Below, piece after piece: positions 17,635 through 26,013 of a stretch of DNA of 64,000 bases. A model generated the notes under the pieces. That model had not been told where the DNA came from. It searched no databases and saw only the letters and a list, made by a program, of their open reading frames with translations. Each line of letters starts with the position of its first letter. The stretch's first letter is position 1. The DNA is from Arcticibacter sp. Its GTDB lineage: Bacteria > Bacteroidota > Bacteroidia > 2-12-FULL-35-15. Made by a program: the position numbers and the translations under genes. Location of the stretch: positions 62,001-126,000 of the forward strand of contig JAJNQB010000006.1 in the NCBI GenBank assembly GCA_021155045.1, given 5' to 3'.

Positions 17635-18530
17635 AAATTTATATGTTCTATTATTTTGTCGGTTTCACTTGGCTTAAACCACTTTATTTCTTCGTCTCGT
17701 TTAAACCAAGTCAATTGCCGTTTTGCGAAATTACGAGTATGTTGTTTTATTAATTCGATAGTCGTTTTTAAGTCTGTTTTGTTTTCGAAATAGTCAAATA
17801 GCTCTTTGTAACCAACAGTTTGTAAGGCATTTAAATGTTTTAAAGATAAAACTGATTTTACTTCATCTAATAAACCTTGTGTAATCATTTCATCAACTCG
17901 TGCATTAATTCTTGAATATAATTCCGTTCTTTCTATCTCTAATCCTATTTTTATAATATTAAAATTTCTCGTTTTATTTTTTTCTTTTCTAAGGCTAGAG
18001 TATGTTTTTCCTGTACTTAAGCATACTTCAATTGCTCTGCTTAGCCGTTGAGGGTTTTGTAAATCAACTTGATTGTAATAGGATTCATCTAGTTGTTTGA
18101 GAAGCTTTTGTAAACCTTCTATGCCTTCATATTTCAGGATATTATTTATTTTATTCCTTATTTCTTCATTTGCCTTAGGCAATTCATCTAATCCTTTGCA
18201 AATAGCATCAATATAAAGTCCAGAGCCACCAACAACTATTACTGTGTTTTTATTTTCAAAAATATTTTCGATTAAATCAATAGCATCTTTTTCATATTTT
18301 CCAACATTGTAATCTTCTGAAATGGAATGAGAATTTATAAAGTGATGCTTAACGCCTTGCATTTCTTCATCTTTAGGCTTGGCTGTACCAATACTTATTT
18401 CTTTAAAAAATTGACGAGAATCTGCTGAAATAATTTCAGTTGAAAAATGTTTAGCAAGTTGGATACTTAACGCTGTTTTGCCAATTGCTGTTGGACCAAC
18501 TATCGTGATTAAATATTTTTTTTCTTTCAC
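17622..18530 (-). CDS. miaA: tRNA dimethylallyltransferase
   Basis: Adds a dimethylallyl group to A37 of tRNAs reading UNN codons. 302 residues. The P-loop GPTAIGKTAL is at about residues 12-21, followed by the family segments SADSRQFFKEISIGTAKP and VVGGSGLYIDAI, and NFAKRQLTWFKRD near the C terminus. It overlaps the MFS gene by 13 bases and lies 35 bases after the pRiA4b-like gene. Confidence 0.95.
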   Translation of the reverse strand: MKEKKYLITIVGPTAIGKTALSIQLAKHFSTEIISADSRQFFKEISIGTAKPKDEEMQGVKHHFINSHSISEDYNVGKYEKDAIDLIENIFENKNTVIVVGGSGLYIDAICKGLDELPKANEEIRNKINNILKYEGIEGLQKLLKQLDESYYNQVDLQNPQRLSRAIEVCLSTGKTYSSLRKEKNKTRNFNIIKIGLEIERTELYSRINARVDEMITQGLLDEVKSVLSLKHLNALQTVGYKELFDYFENKTDLKTTIELIKQHTRNFAKRQLTWFKRDEEIKWFKPSETDKIIEHINLCFQ

Positions 18531-18565
18531 GGCAGAGGCGAAAAATTTAATATGTGAACTTAATT

Positions 18566-19222
18566 TTAGAAATCTTCTTTACCATCATCAACATGGTCTT
18601 CATCGAATTCTGAAGCATCCATTTCATCTTCTGATGCTATTTCATCTTCTGTTTCTTCCTCTCCTTCTTCACCTTCTAACAATGCTGTTTCATCTTCACT
18701 ATGTGCGTATGCTTCATCATCACTGTGTTCTGCATCGTCATCTTCAAAATTTTCATCGTCTTCCATCCCTCCAACTATGTTTACAACTTTGTATTGTTTA
18801 GGAGCTTCGCCCACAGTTTTTGTACATCTTGGATAATTAGTTTTTGGATCATCCGCTAATATTTTTACTAGTTCTACTAAAAAAGTCCAACCTGTTTTTA
18901 AATCATATACGTAAACAAATTTTTGATGTGGATCATCAATCAAAGAAGCCATTTTGCATTTGTTCATCTGACGTTTAATTGCCAAGCCTTTTCTTTCCAA
19001 TTGTTTTTTTTCTTCATCAGAAATAGGTCTTAATGTTATTTCTTCTCCTTTTCTGAAATAATCATCGCTGATGTAAAATGAAGCATCATGCATATTGTCG
19101 AATCCTATTGATTGTACAATAACATTATGAAAATCTTCAAAATTTTGGGTTGATTTTATTTCTATCTCACGATAAACATCATCGTTATCTTCAAATGCCA
19201 CTCTGAATCGGTAAACTGCCAT
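18566..19222 (-). CDS. Plasmid pRiA4b ORF-3-like (IS1096 TnpR-like) family protein with acidic tail
   Basis: 218 residues. The N-terminal region (about 1-150: YRFRVAFEDNDDVYREIEIKS, AFHNVI-type helix, LKTGWTFLVELVKIL, YPRCTKTVGEAPKQY) matches the pRiA4b ORF-3-like domain, first noted on plasmids and in IS1096 as a passenger. Here it lies between cca and miaA with no transposase or terminal repeats, so it looks domesticated. The last 65 residues are almost entirely Asp, Glu, Ser and His. The function of the family is unknown. An open frame on the other strand over the acidic tail is a composition artefact. Confidence 0.8.
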   Translation of the reverse strand: MAVYRFRVAFEDNDDVYREIEIKSTQNFEDFHNVIVQSIGFDNMHDASFYISDDYFRKGEEITLRPISDEEKKQLERKGLAIKRQMNKCKMASLIDDPHQKFVYVYDLKTGWTFLVELVKILADDPKTNYPRCTKTVGEAPKQYKVVNIVGGMEDDENFEDDDAEHSDDEAYAHSEDETALLEGEEGEEETEDEIASEDEMDASEFDEDHVDDGKEDF

Positions 19223-19278
19223 TGCTTTTTCTTTTTTTTTAATTTAAGGTATTACTATACAAAAATAATAAATATAAA

Positions 19279-20688
19279 TTAAGAGTTCGTTTTTAAACCC
19301 AACTTTTCTCCTTCTTTTTTCATAAAAATATATGCTTCTTGATAATCGTTTTTAATAATTCCATCTAATATTGCTTCGCGAATTGCATTTTTAATAATTC
19401 CTACTTCTCTTCCAGCTCCAATGTTAAACGCTTTCATAATTTCTTCACCTGATATGGGTGGTTGCCAATTTCTAATATTATCTTTTTCTTCTACTTCTTT
19501 TAATTTTTTACGAACGAGTTCAAAATTTTTCAAATATTTCTGTACTTTATATTCATTTTTCGAAGTAATATCGGCTTCGCACAATTTCATTAAATCATCA
19601 ATATCGTTGCCTGCTTCAAATAATAATCTGCGTACAGCACTATCCGTTACTTCATTTTTTGCTAATACAATAGGGCGCAAATGAAGTAGTACCATTTTTT
19701 GAACATATTTCATTTTTTCATTCAAAGGCAATTTTAAATCAGCAAAAATTTTTGGAACCATTCGTGAGCCTTTGTCCTCATGGCCATGAAATGTCCAGCC
19801 ATGTTCTTCCTCAAATCTTTTTGTTGGTGGCTTTGCAATATCGTGCAATATAGCAGACCAACGCAACCATAAATCATCGGTTGTTTTACAAATGTTGTCC
19901 AGAACTTCTAATGTATGATAAAAATTGTCTTTATGAGATTTTCCATTTTTAATTTCCACACCTTGCAAAGCAACCATCTCTGGGAATATATAATGCAAAA
20001 TTCCTGTATCAAAAAGTAATTTAAAACCAATTGATGGAGTAGGAGAAAGGATAATTTTATTTAATTCATCCGTTATTCTTTCCTTCGAAATAATTTTTAT
20101 TCTTTCTTTATTTTTTTTGATACTATCAATGGATGCTTCTTCAATTTTATAATTTAATTGTGTAGCAAATCTAATTGCGCGCATCATTCGCAATGGATCA
20201 TCAGAATAAGTAATATTGGGGTCTAAGGGTGTTCGTATGGTTTTTAATTCCATATCTTTTATGCCATCAAAAGGGTCTAATAAATCACCATACGTTTTTG
20301 AATTTAAAGAAATAGCTAAAGCATTGATGGTAAAATCTCTTCTATTTTGATCATCTTCTAGCGTTCCATTTTCTACAATAGGCTTTCTGCTTTCAGTACG
20401 GTATGATTCTTTTCGGGCACCTACAAATTCAATATCATAATCTTCATAAACTATTTGTGCTGTGCCAAAATTTTTGAAAACATTTACATGAAATTTATTT
20501 CCTAATTTTTTTGCTACATTTTCGGCAAGTTCAATTCCACTTCCAATAGCAACAATATCAATATCCTTGCAAGGTCTATTTAATAATAAATCTCGAACCC
20601 ATCCACCAATTACAAATGCTTGTACATTTATTTCATCAGCACATTCAGAAATAATTTTAAATATGGGATGGCTTAATTTTGTTTTCAC
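19279..20688 (-). CDS. cca: CCA tRNA nucleotidyltransferase with HD domain
   Basis: Adds or repairs the 3' CCA of tRNA. 469 residues. The class II nucleotidyltransferase head has GGWVRDLLLNRPCKDIDIVAIG (about 27-48), with catalytic Asp pair DID. A neck motif RMMRAIRFATQL follows, then an HD domain with HDIAKPPT and HEDKG. It begins with GTG at 20688, sharing its first base with the TAG stop of the upstream gene (TAGTG), so translation is probably coupled. No ATG lies before the conserved GGWVRD. A poly(A) polymerase is the alternative for this superfamily. Confidence 0.92.
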   Translation of the reverse strand: MKTKLSHPIFKIISECADEINVQAFVIGGWVRDLLLNRPCKDIDIVAIGSGIELAENVAKKLGNKFHVNVFKNFGTAQIVYEDYDIEFVGARKESYRTESRKPIVENGTLEDDQNRRDFTINALAISLNSKTYGDLLDPFDGIKDMELKTIRTPLDPNITYSDDPLRMMRAIRFATQLNYKIEEASIDSIKKNKERIKIISKERITDELNKIILSPTPSIGFKLLFDTGILHYIFPEMVALQGVEIKNGKSHKDNFYHTLEVLDNICKTTDDLWLRWSAILHDIAKPPTKRFEEEHGWTFHGHEDKGSRMVPKIFADLKLPLNEKMKYVQKMVLLHLRPIVLAKNEVTDSAVRRLLFEAGNDIDDLMKLCEADITSKNEYKVQKYLKNFELVRKKLKEVEEKDNIRNWQPPISGEEIMKAFNIGAGREVGIIKNAIREAILDGIIKNDYQEAYIFMKKEGEKLGLKTNS

Positions 20689-21251
20689 TACTCTCTGATA
20701 ATTTTCACTTCTCCATTTAACCCAACTTTTATAATTGAAGATGGCTTGGTATTATTATTTTCGTTTTGTCGAATTTTAACAATGTAATCTACTCTATTTA
20801 ATACATCTAATTTAATATCTTTAAAAAAAGAGGGAGATGGTTCTCCACTAATATTAGCAGATGTAGAAACAATTGGTTTTCCGAATTTGTGAATTAAATT
20901 TTTACAAAATTCATCTTTTACTAATCGTATTCCAACACTCCCATCAGCAGCAATTACATTTGAAGCTAACATTCGAGCATCAGGGTATATTATTGTTAAA
21001 GGTCTTTCAGTAGTTTCAATTAAATCCCATGCAATGGAAGGAACCTCTTTAATATAGCGATTAAGCATTTTTTCATCAGAAACTAAAATCACCAAACTTT
21101 TATATTCGGCACGTTGTTTAAGTTTATAAACTTTATTAACGGCTTCTTTATTTCTAGCATCACAACCAATGCCCCAAACGGTGTCGGTAGGATATAAAAT
21201 TGTACCGCCTTTTTTAAGAACCTCTAAACAGTTTTTGATTTCTTCTTCCAT
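20688..21251 (-). CDS. tsaC: L-threonylcarbamoyladenylate synthase (Sua5/YciO/YrdC family)
   Basis: Makes threonylcarbamoyl-AMP for the t6A37 modification of ANN-decoding tRNAs. 187 residues, a stand-alone YrdC domain without the Sua5 C-terminal domain. The family segments LYPTDTVWGIGCDA, VYKLKQRAEYKSLVILV, RPLTIIYPDA, GSVGIRLVKDEFC and PIVSTSANISGEPSP are all visible. The stop overlaps the cca GTG. With cca and miaA it forms a tRNA-maturation block. YciO-like paralogues share this fold, so the exact role is likely but not certain. Confidence 0.87.
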   Translation of the reverse strand: MEEEIKNCLEVLKKGGTILYPTDTVWGIGCDARNKEAVNKVYKLKQRAEYKSLVILVSDEKMLNRYIKEVPSIAWDLIETTERPLTIIYPDARMLASNVIAADGSVGIRLVKDEFCKNLIHKFGKPIVSTSANISGEPSPSFFKDIKLDVLNRVDYIVKIRQNENNNTKPSSIIKVGLNGEVKIIRE

Positions 21252-21311
21252 TAATTATAACAAATTTGATACGAATATACGAATACCAAATTTGTTTTGA
21301 AAAAGTAAATG

Positions 21312-22427
21312 TTATTTATACAAATTCATTACTTGTTTGGTTATTATGGAAGGGTGAAATTTTTTAGAATATTCAAATCCTTTGTTGGCTATTTCTTCTC
21401 TGATTGTTTCTGAAGAAAGTAAAAAGTTTATTTTTTCAGCTAGTTCATTTTCATTATTTGGATCAATGTAAATGCTGTGTGAGCCGCCTGCTTCTGGAAA
21501 GCATGCTCCTTTTGATGTAATAACAGGTGTTTTACTTGTTAATGCTTCAATAATAGGAATTCCAAATCCTTCGAAAAGTGAAGGAAAAATAAAAATTTTT
21601 GCTAATTGATATATAATTGCAAGTTCAATTGTATTTACTTTTTCTAATAAAATTACACGGTGTTCAAGTTTATTTGCTTTTAAATAAGCTTTTACTTTAT
21701 CGTAATAACTTGTTTTTTTTCCAATTACAAAAAGCGGTATATCCTTTACTTGCTTTAATGCTTTGGCAATGGTTAAAAGGTTTTTTCGTTCTTCAATAGT
21801 TCCTACATAAAATAAAAAATCTGGGGGTAAATTGTATTTTGTTGCTACAATTTTTTGTTCTTCAGAAGAATAATTTTTATAAAAAGCTTCATCACAGCTT
21901 TGATAAACAACGCTTATTTTACTTTCAGGAATAAAATAATATTTTTCAATATCTCGTTTTGTTTCTTCACTTATGGCAATTATTACATCAGCAATATCGC
22001 AAGCATTTCGAAATTTTTTATTGTAAATTTTCCTATCTAAATAAGGATAAAGATTAGGGTAACGCAAAAAAATTAAATCATGTGTGGTTACAATTTTTTT
22101 TCCTTTAAAATTTGCTATGTTAAAAGGAAGCTCGTTGCTTAATCCATGGTAAACATCAATTTGGTTTTGATTCAAAATATCTGTAATTCCATAAGAACGC
22201 CAACGAGAACGAAATTTTTTATCTAAAAAGTGTTGAGGTTCATGAATATGAATATTCTTTGAATCTAAAATATTTTTTTCGAAATCGTTTCCCGACTTTT
22301 TAGTAGTAAAAAGAGAATATTCGTTTTCGGGATAATATTCATTTAAAGATTTTATAAGCGTACGCGAATAATTTCCTAATCCACTATTATTTAAAAATGC
22401 TCGTTTTGCGTCAAACCCTATTTTCAT
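21312..22427 (-). CDS. Glycosyltransferase family 4 protein
   Basis: 371 residues in the GT-B fold. The N terminus (MKIGFDAKRAFLNNSGLGNYSRTL) resembles mannosyltransferases of family 4. The C-terminal donor-binding half has FLFYVGTIEERKNLLTIAKAL, IFIFPSLFEGFGIPIIEAL (the E-x7-E motif) and KTPVITSKGACFPEAGG. No membrane helix is evident, so it is cytoplasmic or peripheral. It lies between dapD and the tsaC-type gene with about 60-base gaps. Sugar and acceptor are unknown. Confidence 0.88.
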   Translation of the reverse strand: MKIGFDAKRAFLNNSGLGNYSRTLIKSLNEYYPENEYSLFTTKKSGNDFEKNILDSKNIHIHEPQHFLDKKFRSRWRSYGITDILNQNQIDVYHGLSNELPFNIANFKGKKIVTTHDLIFLRYPNLYPYLDRKIYNKKFRNACDIADVIIAISEETKRDIEKYYFIPESKISVVYQSCDEAFYKNYSSEEQKIVATKYNLPPDFLFYVGTIEERKNLLTIAKALKQVKDIPLFVIGKKTSYYDKVKAYLKANKLEHRVILLEKVNTIELAIIYQLAKIFIFPSLFEGFGIPIIEALTSKTPVITSKGACFPEAGGSHSIYIDPNNENELAEKINFLLSSETIREEIANKGFEYSKKFHPSIITKQVMNLYK

Positions 22428-22490
22428 CTATTCTAAATAAATTAAATTCTTACTTCATTAATTCCCATCATTCAACCTTTTAGTTAAATA

Positions 22491-23297
22491 CTAAACCGCC
22501 ACATCATATTCTCTCAAAGCATTATTAAGAGAGGTTTTTAAATCAGTACTTTCTTTTCTTTGTCCAATAATTAATGCACAAGGAACTTGAAATTCACCAG
22601 CACTAAATTTTTTTGTGTAGGAACCAGGAATAACAACAGAACGAGGAGGAACAATTCCTTTATACTCTTTTGGTGTATTGCCAGTAACATCAATAATTTT
22701 TGTTGATTTAGTTAAAACAACATTAGCCCCCAATACTGCTTCTTTTTGAACCCTTACTCCTTCAACAACAATACATCGGGAGCCAATAAAACAACCATCT
22801 TCTATTACTACGGGAGCAGCCTGAACAGGCTCTAAAACACCACCAATTCCAACACCACCGCTTAAATGAACATCTTTTCCAATTTGTGCGCAAGAACCAA
22901 CTGTTGCCCAAGTATCTACCATTGTTCCGCTATCTACATAAGCGCCAATGTTTACGTAGCTTGGCATCATGATAACTCCTTTTGCTAAAAATGCTCCGTA
23001 ACGAGCAACAGCGTTTGGTACTACCCGCACTCCCAGTTGTTCGTAATTTGTTTTTAATTTCATCTTATCGTGATACTCAAAAATACCTACTTCAATTGTT
23101 TCCATTTTTTGAATTGGAAAATAAAGAATCACAGCCTTTTTAACCCATTCATTTACTTGCCAATCGTTTTCTTTTGGTTCAGCAACACGAAGTATTCCTT
23201 TGTCTAATTGTTCAATTACTTCTCTAATTGTTGATTGTGTTTCGGCTTCTTTTAATAGTTCTCTGTTTTCCCAAGCAGCTTCAATAATTTTTTGCAT
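22491..23297 (-). CDS. dapD: 2,3,4,5-tetrahydropyridine-2,6-dicarboxylate N-succinyltransferase
   Basis: Succinylase-branch step of lysine and diaminopimelate synthesis. 268 residues from the ATG at 23297. An upstream TTG at 23324 overlaps a -7 promoter box, so I reject it. The start MQKIIEAAWENRELL matches the family. A left-handed beta-helix of hexapeptide repeats spans about 95-200 (VRVVPNAVARYGAFLAKGVIMMPSYVNIGAYV and onward), with GSRCIVVEGVRV and the C-terminal PCALIIGQRKEST. The product feeds peptidoglycan. It is divergent from ruvX across 73 bp. Confidence 0.95.
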   Translation of the reverse strand: MQKIIEAAWENRELLKEAETQSTIREVIEQLDKGILRVAEPKENDWQVNEWVKKAVILYFPIQKMETIEVGIFEYHDKMKLKTNYEQLGVRVVPNAVARYGAFLAKGVIMMPSYVNIGAYVDSGTMVDTWATVGSCAQIGKDVHLSGGVGIGGVLEPVQAAPVVIEDGCFIGSRCIVVEGVRVQKEAVLGANVVLTKSTKIIDVTGNTPKEYKGIVPPRSVVIPGSYTKKFSAGEFQVPCALIIGQRKESTDLKTSLNNALREYDVAV

Positions 23298-23321
23298 TCG
23301 ATTGTGTTTTTTAATTCTTTG

Positions 23322-23329
23322 CAAATATA
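23322..23329 (-). promoter_or_regulatory. Probable -7 promoter box of dapD
   Basis: Minus strand reads TATATTTG, an exact TAnnTTTG match 24 bases upstream of the ATG. It overlaps the alternative TTG start, which supports the shorter protein. Confidence 0.5.
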
Positions 23330-23358
23330 TCTTTTTTTCTACTTATACCTTATTTTGC

Positions 23359-23366
23359 TACTTTTG
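23359..23366 (+). promoter_or_regulatory. Probable -7 box of ruvX, four bases from its ATG
   Basis: TACTTTTG matches TAnnTTTG exactly and is followed by only TAGT before the ATG at 23371. Transcription would begin at or beside the start codon, giving a leaderless message or use of the second ATG at 23383. Confidence 0.4.
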
Positions 23367-23370
23367 TAGT

Positions 23371-23793
23371 ATGGCAAGGATAATGGCAATAGATTATGGA
23401 AGTAAGCGTGTAGGACTTGCTGTTACCGATCCCATGCAAATTATTGCAACAGGATTAACAACAGTTCATTCAAAAGATTTGATAGATTTTTTAAAAAAGT
23501 ATTTCGAAAAAGAGGCGGTAGAATGTATTGTTGTAGGAGAGCCTAAGCGAATGAATAATCAAGCGTCTGATTCTGCTCGATTTATTGAACCTTTTGTAGT
23601 ACATTTGAAACGTACTTTTCCTCAAATTAAATTGGAAAGAATAGATGAGAGATTTACATCTAAAATGGCTTTTCAAACAATGATTGATGGAGGGTTGAAA
23701 AAAAAAGACAGACAAAATAAAGAACTCGTAGATGAAATTAGTGCAACCATTATTTTGCAGAGTTATTTAGAACAAATTAAAAATAAAATATAG
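23371..23793 (+). CDS. ruvX: Putative pre-16S rRNA nuclease / Holliday junction resolvase RuvX (YqgF)
   Basis: 140 residues, RNase H fold, about the family length. Start MARIMAIDYGSKRVGLAVTDP carries the first acidic catalytic residue (IDYG). VVGEPKRMNN and ERIDERFTSKMA carry the second region, and LVDEISATIILQSYLE the last Asp. The frame is open back to 23200, but that extension covers the dapD start and lacks family similarity. A second ATG at 23383 follows an AAGGA and is a possible alternative start. The def gene begins 5 bases after its stop. Confidence 0.9.
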   Translation: MARIMAIDYGSKRVGLAVTDPMQIIATGLTTVHSKDLIDFLKKYFEKEAVECIVVGEPKRMNNQASDSARFIEPFVVHLKRTFPQIKLERIDERFTSKMAFQTMIDGGLKKKDRQNKELVDEISATIILQSYLEQIKNKI

Positions 23794-23798
23794 TAAAA

Positions 23799-24398
23799 AT
23801 GATATTTCCAATTGTAGCGTATGGTGATCCTGTTTTGAGAAAAGTAGGAATTGATATTGATAAAGATTACCCAAATTTAGCGCAGCTTATTGCTGATATG
23901 TTTGAAACAATGAACAATGCTTTGGGTGTTGGTTTGGCTGCACCTCAAGTAGGAAAAGCAATTCGTTTGTTTATTGTAGATACTAAACCTTTTTCTGAAA
24001 AAGATGAAGATGATACTGAAGATGATGAGTTTACTCCCGAAGAAAGAAAAGAGTTAGAAGATTTTAAGCAAGTTTTTATTAACGCTAAAATTATTGAAGA
24101 AGAAGGAGAAGAATGGGCTTTTAATGAAGGATGCTTGAGTATTCCAAAGATTCGTGAAGATGTTTACAGAAAACCCAAAGTGAGAATAAAATTTTTGGAC
24201 GAAAATTTTGTAGAACATGATAAAACATTTGAAGGCTTGATTGCTCGTGTTATTCAACATGAGTATGACCACATAGAAGGAAAATTATTTACCGATAAGA
24301 TTAGCCCTCTGCGCAGAAGAATGATTCAAGGCAAATTAAACGATATTACAAAAGGTAAAGTACAAATAGGATATAAAATGAAATTTCCAGTAAAATAA
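23799..24398 (+). CDS. def: Peptide deformylase
   Basis: Removes the formyl group from nascent N termini. 199 residues. Motif 1 GVGLAAPQ (43-50), motif 2 EGCLS (110-114, metal-binding Cys) and motif 3 HEYDH (154-158, two metal His and catalytic Glu) are intact. Between motifs 1 and 2 there is a highly acidic insertion, about residues 66-105 (SEKDEDDTEDDEF and onward), longer than in the short bacterial enzymes. It lies between ruvX and a TPR lipoprotein with 5- and 4-base gaps, so the three genes form an operon. Confidence 0.95.
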   Translation: MIFPIVAYGDPVLRKVGIDIDKDYPNLAQLIADMFETMNNALGVGLAAPQVGKAIRLFIVDTKPFSEKDEDDTEDDEFTPEERKELEDFKQVFINAKIIEEEGEEWAFNEGCLSIPKIREDVYRKPKVRIKFLDENFVEHDKTFEGLIARVIQHEYDHIEGKLFTDKISPLRRRMIQGKLNDITKGKVQIGYKMKFPVK

Positions 24399-24402
24399 AA
24401 TT

Positions 24403-24942
24403 ATGAAAAAGTATATTTTAATTTTTAGTGTAGTTGCCATTTTTTATTCATGTGGTAACGATGAAAAAGTTGCAGAAAAAACAGTAGCAACAAGAGCAGA
24501 ATTATTAAATATAATTAAATCGCAAGAAAAAGATTTGTATGCAGCAATGGAAATTGATAATGTAAAAGCAAACATTGCATTGGCAAATTATCTTGATTTT
24601 GTGGAAGCTTATCCTAACGATACTTTGGCTCCTGTCTTCTTATTTAAAGCTGCTGAAATAGCAACTGCAACAGGACAATATCCTCAAGCTTATGAGTATT
24701 ATGAAAAAATAACAAAAAATTATCCCGCCTATAAAATGATTCAAGAAAGCTTGTATCTGCAAGCATATTTGCTTGATAATTTTTTAAATAATGATGAAAA
24801 AGCAAAATCTGTTTACGAAGAAATAATTCAAAAATACCCAGATTCTAATTTTGCAAAAGATTCAAAAGATGCAATTTATAATCTTGGTAAAACAGATGAA
24901 CAAATTATCAAAGAATTTCAAAAAAAGAATGAAGGAAAATAA
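24403..24942 (+). CDS. TPR-repeat lipoprotein
   Basis: 179 residues. The signal peptide ends FYSC-GND, with Cys17 the probable lipidated residue. From about residue 58 to 160 it has TPR-like helical pairs (VFLFKAAEIATATGQYPQAYEYYEKITKNYP and SLYLQAYLLDNFLNNDEKAKSVYEEIIQKYPD), similar to outer-membrane assembly or cell-division TPR lipoproteins such as BamD and YbgF. It is short for BamD and its function is unknown. It is the last gene of the ruvX-def operon and abuts the convergent cdaA stop with no gap. Confidence 0.75.
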   Translation: MKKYILIFSVVAIFYSCGNDEKVAEKTVATRAELLNIIKSQEKDLYAAMEIDNVKANIALANYLDFVEAYPNDTLAPVFLFKAAEIATATGQYPQAYEYYEKITKNYPAYKMIQESLYLQAYLLDNFLNNDEKAKSVYEEIIQKYPDSNFAKDSKDAIYNLGKTDEQIIKEFQKKNEGK

Positions 24943-25728
24943 TTAATTAAACTCCCTTTCTAGTAATTCAATTAATCTTTCTTGAGAGATATTAAGTTTT
25001 AATCTTCCTTCTTTGCAAAAAGAAATTTCTCCTGTTTGTTCGGATACCACTACAGCAATTGCGTCCGAATTTTCAGTAATACCAACTGCTGCTCTGTGGC
25101 GCATACCTAAATGGGCAGGAAAATCAGCGTCTTCTGTAACAGGCAAAACGCACCTAGCTGCTATTATTTGATTGTCAGAAATAATTAATGCTCCATCATG
25201 TAAAGGAGAATTTTTAAAAAAGATACTTTCTATCATTCTTGCCGAAACTTTTGCATTAAGCGTATCTCCGGTGTTAGCATAAAAATTCAAATCATTATTT
25301 TTAGTGATAATAATAATAGCTCCTGTTCTGCTTTCGCACATGTGTTTACATGCTTTTGCAATAACATTAATATCTAATTTAACCGATGAAGAAACATTCC
25401 ATTTGAATTCAAATAAACCTTTACCAAGCTTATTTTTTTTAAATAAATCGGAAGTTCCTATAAAAAGTAAAAAACGTCTTAATTCCTGTTGAAAAACGAT
25501 TAAAAGAGCAATAAAACCAACATCTATGAATTTGCCCAAAATGCTGCCAAATAACTGCATATTCAACGCTTTCACAATTAACCACAAAAGGTAAAAAAGA
25601 ATAATTCCAATAAAAATGTTAACTGCTACTGTTCCTTTTACTAATGAGTATAATTGGTAGATAAGCAATGCCACTAGCAATATATCTAGCACATCAATCC
25701 AACGTATATCAATAAAAAGGAATATCAT
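24943..25728 (-). CDS. cdaA: Diadenylate cyclase CdaA (c-di-AMP synthase)
   Basis: Inner-membrane enzyme making cyclic di-AMP from two ATP. 261 residues. Three N-terminal membrane helices (about 8-28, 34-53, 59-80) precede the DAC domain. The catalytic signatures DGALII (about 177-182) and GMRHRAAVGITE (about 207-218) are intact. This is the CdaA/TIGR00159 layout, not DisA. No YbbR-like or GlmM gene follows, unlike in Firmicutes. A TATACTTG box sits 4 bases before the ATG. Confidence 0.95.
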   Translation of the reverse strand: MIFLFIDIRWIDVLDILLVALLIYQLYSLVKGTVAVNIFIGIILFYLLWLIVKALNMQLFGSILGKFIDVGFIALLIVFQQELRRFLLFIGTSDLFKKNKLGKGLFEFKWNVSSSVKLDINVIAKACKHMCESRTGAIIIITKNNDLNFYANTGDTLNAKVSARMIESIFFKNSPLHDGALIISDNQIIAARCVLPVTEDADFPAHLGMRHRAAVGITENSDAIAVVVSEQTGEISFCKEGRLKLNISQERLIELLEREFN

Positions 25729-25732
25729 AATA

Positions 25733-25740
25733 CAAGTATA
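25733..25740 (-). promoter_or_regulatory. Possible -7 box of cdaA, four bases from the ATG
   Basis: Minus strand reads TATACTTG, one mismatch to TAnnTTTG, then TATT and the ATG. It shows the same spacing as in ruvX and priA. Confidence 0.3.
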
Positions 25741-25975
25741 AGAGTTTTTAATGAAAATAATTGAATGAAAATTTAAACAAAACTAACAGCTAATTCAAGT
25801 TTTAGAATCAAATGTAAATTTCAGTGTTTGCAATATAGGAAATGTGTTAAGAATATAATTCCACAATAAGCTTGTTTTTGATATATCCAGAAAAATAGAA
25901 ATTCAAACGGACGCTTTTTTAGAGCATTAACATTTTTTTTGAAAAATAAATTTGGTAGAATTAGAATTTATACTT

Positions 25976-25994
25976 TACTTTGCATTACAAAGTA
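25976..25994. promoter_or_regulatory. Palindromic operator 1 (TACTTTG-N5-CAAAGTA)
   Basis: Perfect 7-bp arms around CATTA, 19 bases before the ATG of the first gene of the regulator operon. The left arm resembles the end of a -7 box (ACTTTG), so a bound protein would block transcription. The same palindrome, also followed by CTTTTAAT, recurs at 26974-26992. The likely binder is the winged-helix protein encoded at 26659, by inference. The rest of the 285-base gap shows nothing else I can identify. Confidence 0.65.
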
Positions 25995-26013
25995 CTTTTA
26001 ATTATAATAAAAT

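Noticed and set aside
18478..18801. Plus-strand His/Leu-rich open frame of 107 codons
   Set aside because: It is the complement of the Asp/Glu-rich tail of the pRiA4b ORF-3-like protein; GAT/GAA codons read backwards give Leu, His and Phe codons.
23298..23324. TTG start of dapD adding nine residues
   Set aside because: The TTG lies inside a TATATTTG promoter box, and the ATG at 23297 matches the family start.
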